The notes under the pieces: generated by a model
What the model saw: the letters and a program-made list of their open reading frames with translations, nothing else
Databases searched by the model: none
Told to the model about the DNA's origin: nothing
In this document: positions 6,447 through 6,999 of the stretch, in pieces
How positions within the stretch are numbered: position 1 is the first letter of the stretch
Layout: the number at the start of each line of letters is the position of its first letter
Assembly (NCBI GenBank): GCA_031282325.1
Contig: JAITDY010000060.1
Span: 1-6,999, forward strand
Source: Lactobacillaceae bacterium
GTDB taxonomy: Bacteria; Bacillota; Bacilli; Lactobacillales; Lactobacillaceae
Reading direction: 5' to 3'
Length of the DNA: 6,999 bases
Program-made: the position numbers and the translations under genes

Positions 6447-6999
6447 TATTTAATAAAAACTCCTTGTATTTTTTTCACATCATCATAAAAAATAAAAAAT
6501 CTATTTATTTTAGCATCATAATTCAAAACAATTTTACTTCGAATTAAGGATCCTTCTATTTTAGTATTATTTAAAATTTTATCCCAATTTTTTTCCATAA
6601 AAATAAATTCTGCTAAAGAATATTGACTTTGACTTAAGGAACTAATTCCCTGTTGTTCTTTTAAGTCTGAATTTGCTTGAGCTAACAAACTATTGAGAAA
6701 ATCGCTAATATTTATCTGCCTTCCTTCTACTGTCACGCTTGTTTTTATTCGATTAATTCTTTTGCTTCCTATCATTTTTATGTTTAAATTATTGAATTGT
6801 AAATCATATATCAATTCAGATAGCTTATTTACTAAAGTACTCTTGTAATAAGTTTTTTTATTATAAACAACTGAATTCGCAATCGGAACATTATTTAATA
6901 AATTATCAGAAATTTCTTTAATTTTTTTTTTCTTAATATTTTGTATTTCTGGATAAATATATTTATTTTCTAAATTATTAGTAGAAATATATTGAATAA
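6446..6999 (-). CDS. Unrecognised protein, C-terminal 183 residues (5' end beyond window)
   Basis: The frame ending in TAA at 6448-6446 stays open without a stop up to the right edge. A start at the internal TTG (6814) is therefore not needed, and the gene most likely begins outside the window. The 183 visible residues are rich in Asn, Lys, Ile and Ser. They contain a basic patch (KKKK at 23-26 of the visible part) encoded by an A10 run, then stretches with alternating polar/hydrophobic residues that look like beta strands (about 64-78, 84-97 and 152-172), and a helical, Gln/Ser-rich middle (98-141). There is no membrane segment, cysteine or recognisable catalytic motif in this part. It is the first visible gene of the run and overlaps the oxidoreductase start by one base. 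I cannot name a family or function. Shorter alternatives starting at 6814 (TTG) are possible but would leave an unexplained open frame upstream. Confidence 0.7.
   Translation of the reverse strand, partial: IQYISTNNLENKYIYPEIQNIKKKKIKEISDNLLNNVPIANSVVYNKKTYYKSTLVNKLSELIYDLQFNNLNIKMIGSKRINRIKTSVTVEGRQINISDFLNSLLAQANSDLKEQQGISSLSQSQYSLAEFIFMEKNWDKILNNTKIEGSLIRSKIVLNYDAKINRFFIFYDDVKKIQGVFIK
6460..6465 (-). promoter_or_regulatory. Ribosome binding site with unusually long spacing (MDR oxidoreductase)
   Basis: AAGGAG on the minus strand is a near-perfect Shine-Dalgarno, but it lies 13 nt before the ATG at 6446-6444, longer than the usual 5-9. In the intervening bases the only in-frame sense codon is ATA, preceded by TAA, so the ATG remains the only canonical start. 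The site falls within the last codons of the upstream gene. Confidence 0.5.
6922..6931 (-). repeat. Homopolymer run, A10 on the coding strand
   Basis: Ten consecutive T on the plus strand, read as A10 in the coding strand of the partial right-edge gene, where it encodes consecutive lysines after an AAG codon. It is the longest single-base run I noticed. The other two frames hit stops between here and the right edge, so the current length keeps the frame open. Confidence 0.8.

Noticed and set aside
6446..6814. A 122-residue gene starting at TTG 6814
   Set aside because: The same frame stays open to the right window edge, so the gene most likely starts outside the window; no ribosome binding site was seen that would favour the internal TTG.

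Overview
This window is a densely packed, low-GC bacterial segment in which every supported gene lies on the minus strand. The order of translated motifs around prmA, rsmE and a bifunctional rel gene points to a Firmicute of the order Lactobacillales, probably Lactobacillaceae. That placement is inferred from gene order and protein style, not from a marker that fixes the genus. Counting GC in a few 60-base rows gives about 36% inside the rel gene and about 21% inside the small membrane-protein gene.

Read in the direction of transcription (from high to low coordinates), the layout is as follows. First comes an unrecognised protein cut by the right edge (6999-6446). It is followed by a cysteine-free MDR-type quinone/zinc-family oxidoreductase (6446-5415), then prmA (ribosomal protein L11 methyltransferase, 5415-4489), rsmE (16S rRNA U1498 methyltransferase, 4488-3748) and a 135-residue four-helix membrane protein of unknown function (3737-3330). 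Next is rel/relA ((p)ppGpp synthetase/hydrolase, 3337-1094), and last an iron-type alcohol dehydrogenase that runs off the left edge (1061-1). The junctions are 1-nt overlap, 1-nt overlap, 0 nt, 10-nt gap, 8-nt overlap and 32-nt gap. There is no convincing internal terminator or promoter, so the window reads as the inside of one operon whose promoter and terminator lie outside it.

Functionally, the centre is a translation and stringent-response module: two ribosome-modifying methyltransferases (one acting on L11, near the site where ribosome-bound stringent factors sense stalled ribosomes) and the enzyme that makes and degrades (p)ppGpp. Two dehydrogenases flank this core, one at each end. 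The least explained parts are the small AT-rich membrane protein between rsmE and rel, the partial protein at the right edge, and the iron alcohol dehydrogenase sitting directly after rel, where related genomes commonly carry dtd.

No RNA gene, CRISPR array, insertion sequence, attachment site or riboswitch was seen. No stretch of 300 bases or more lacks a gene. I did not find evidence for a new defence or mobile system here; most of the window is conserved housekeeping DNA.
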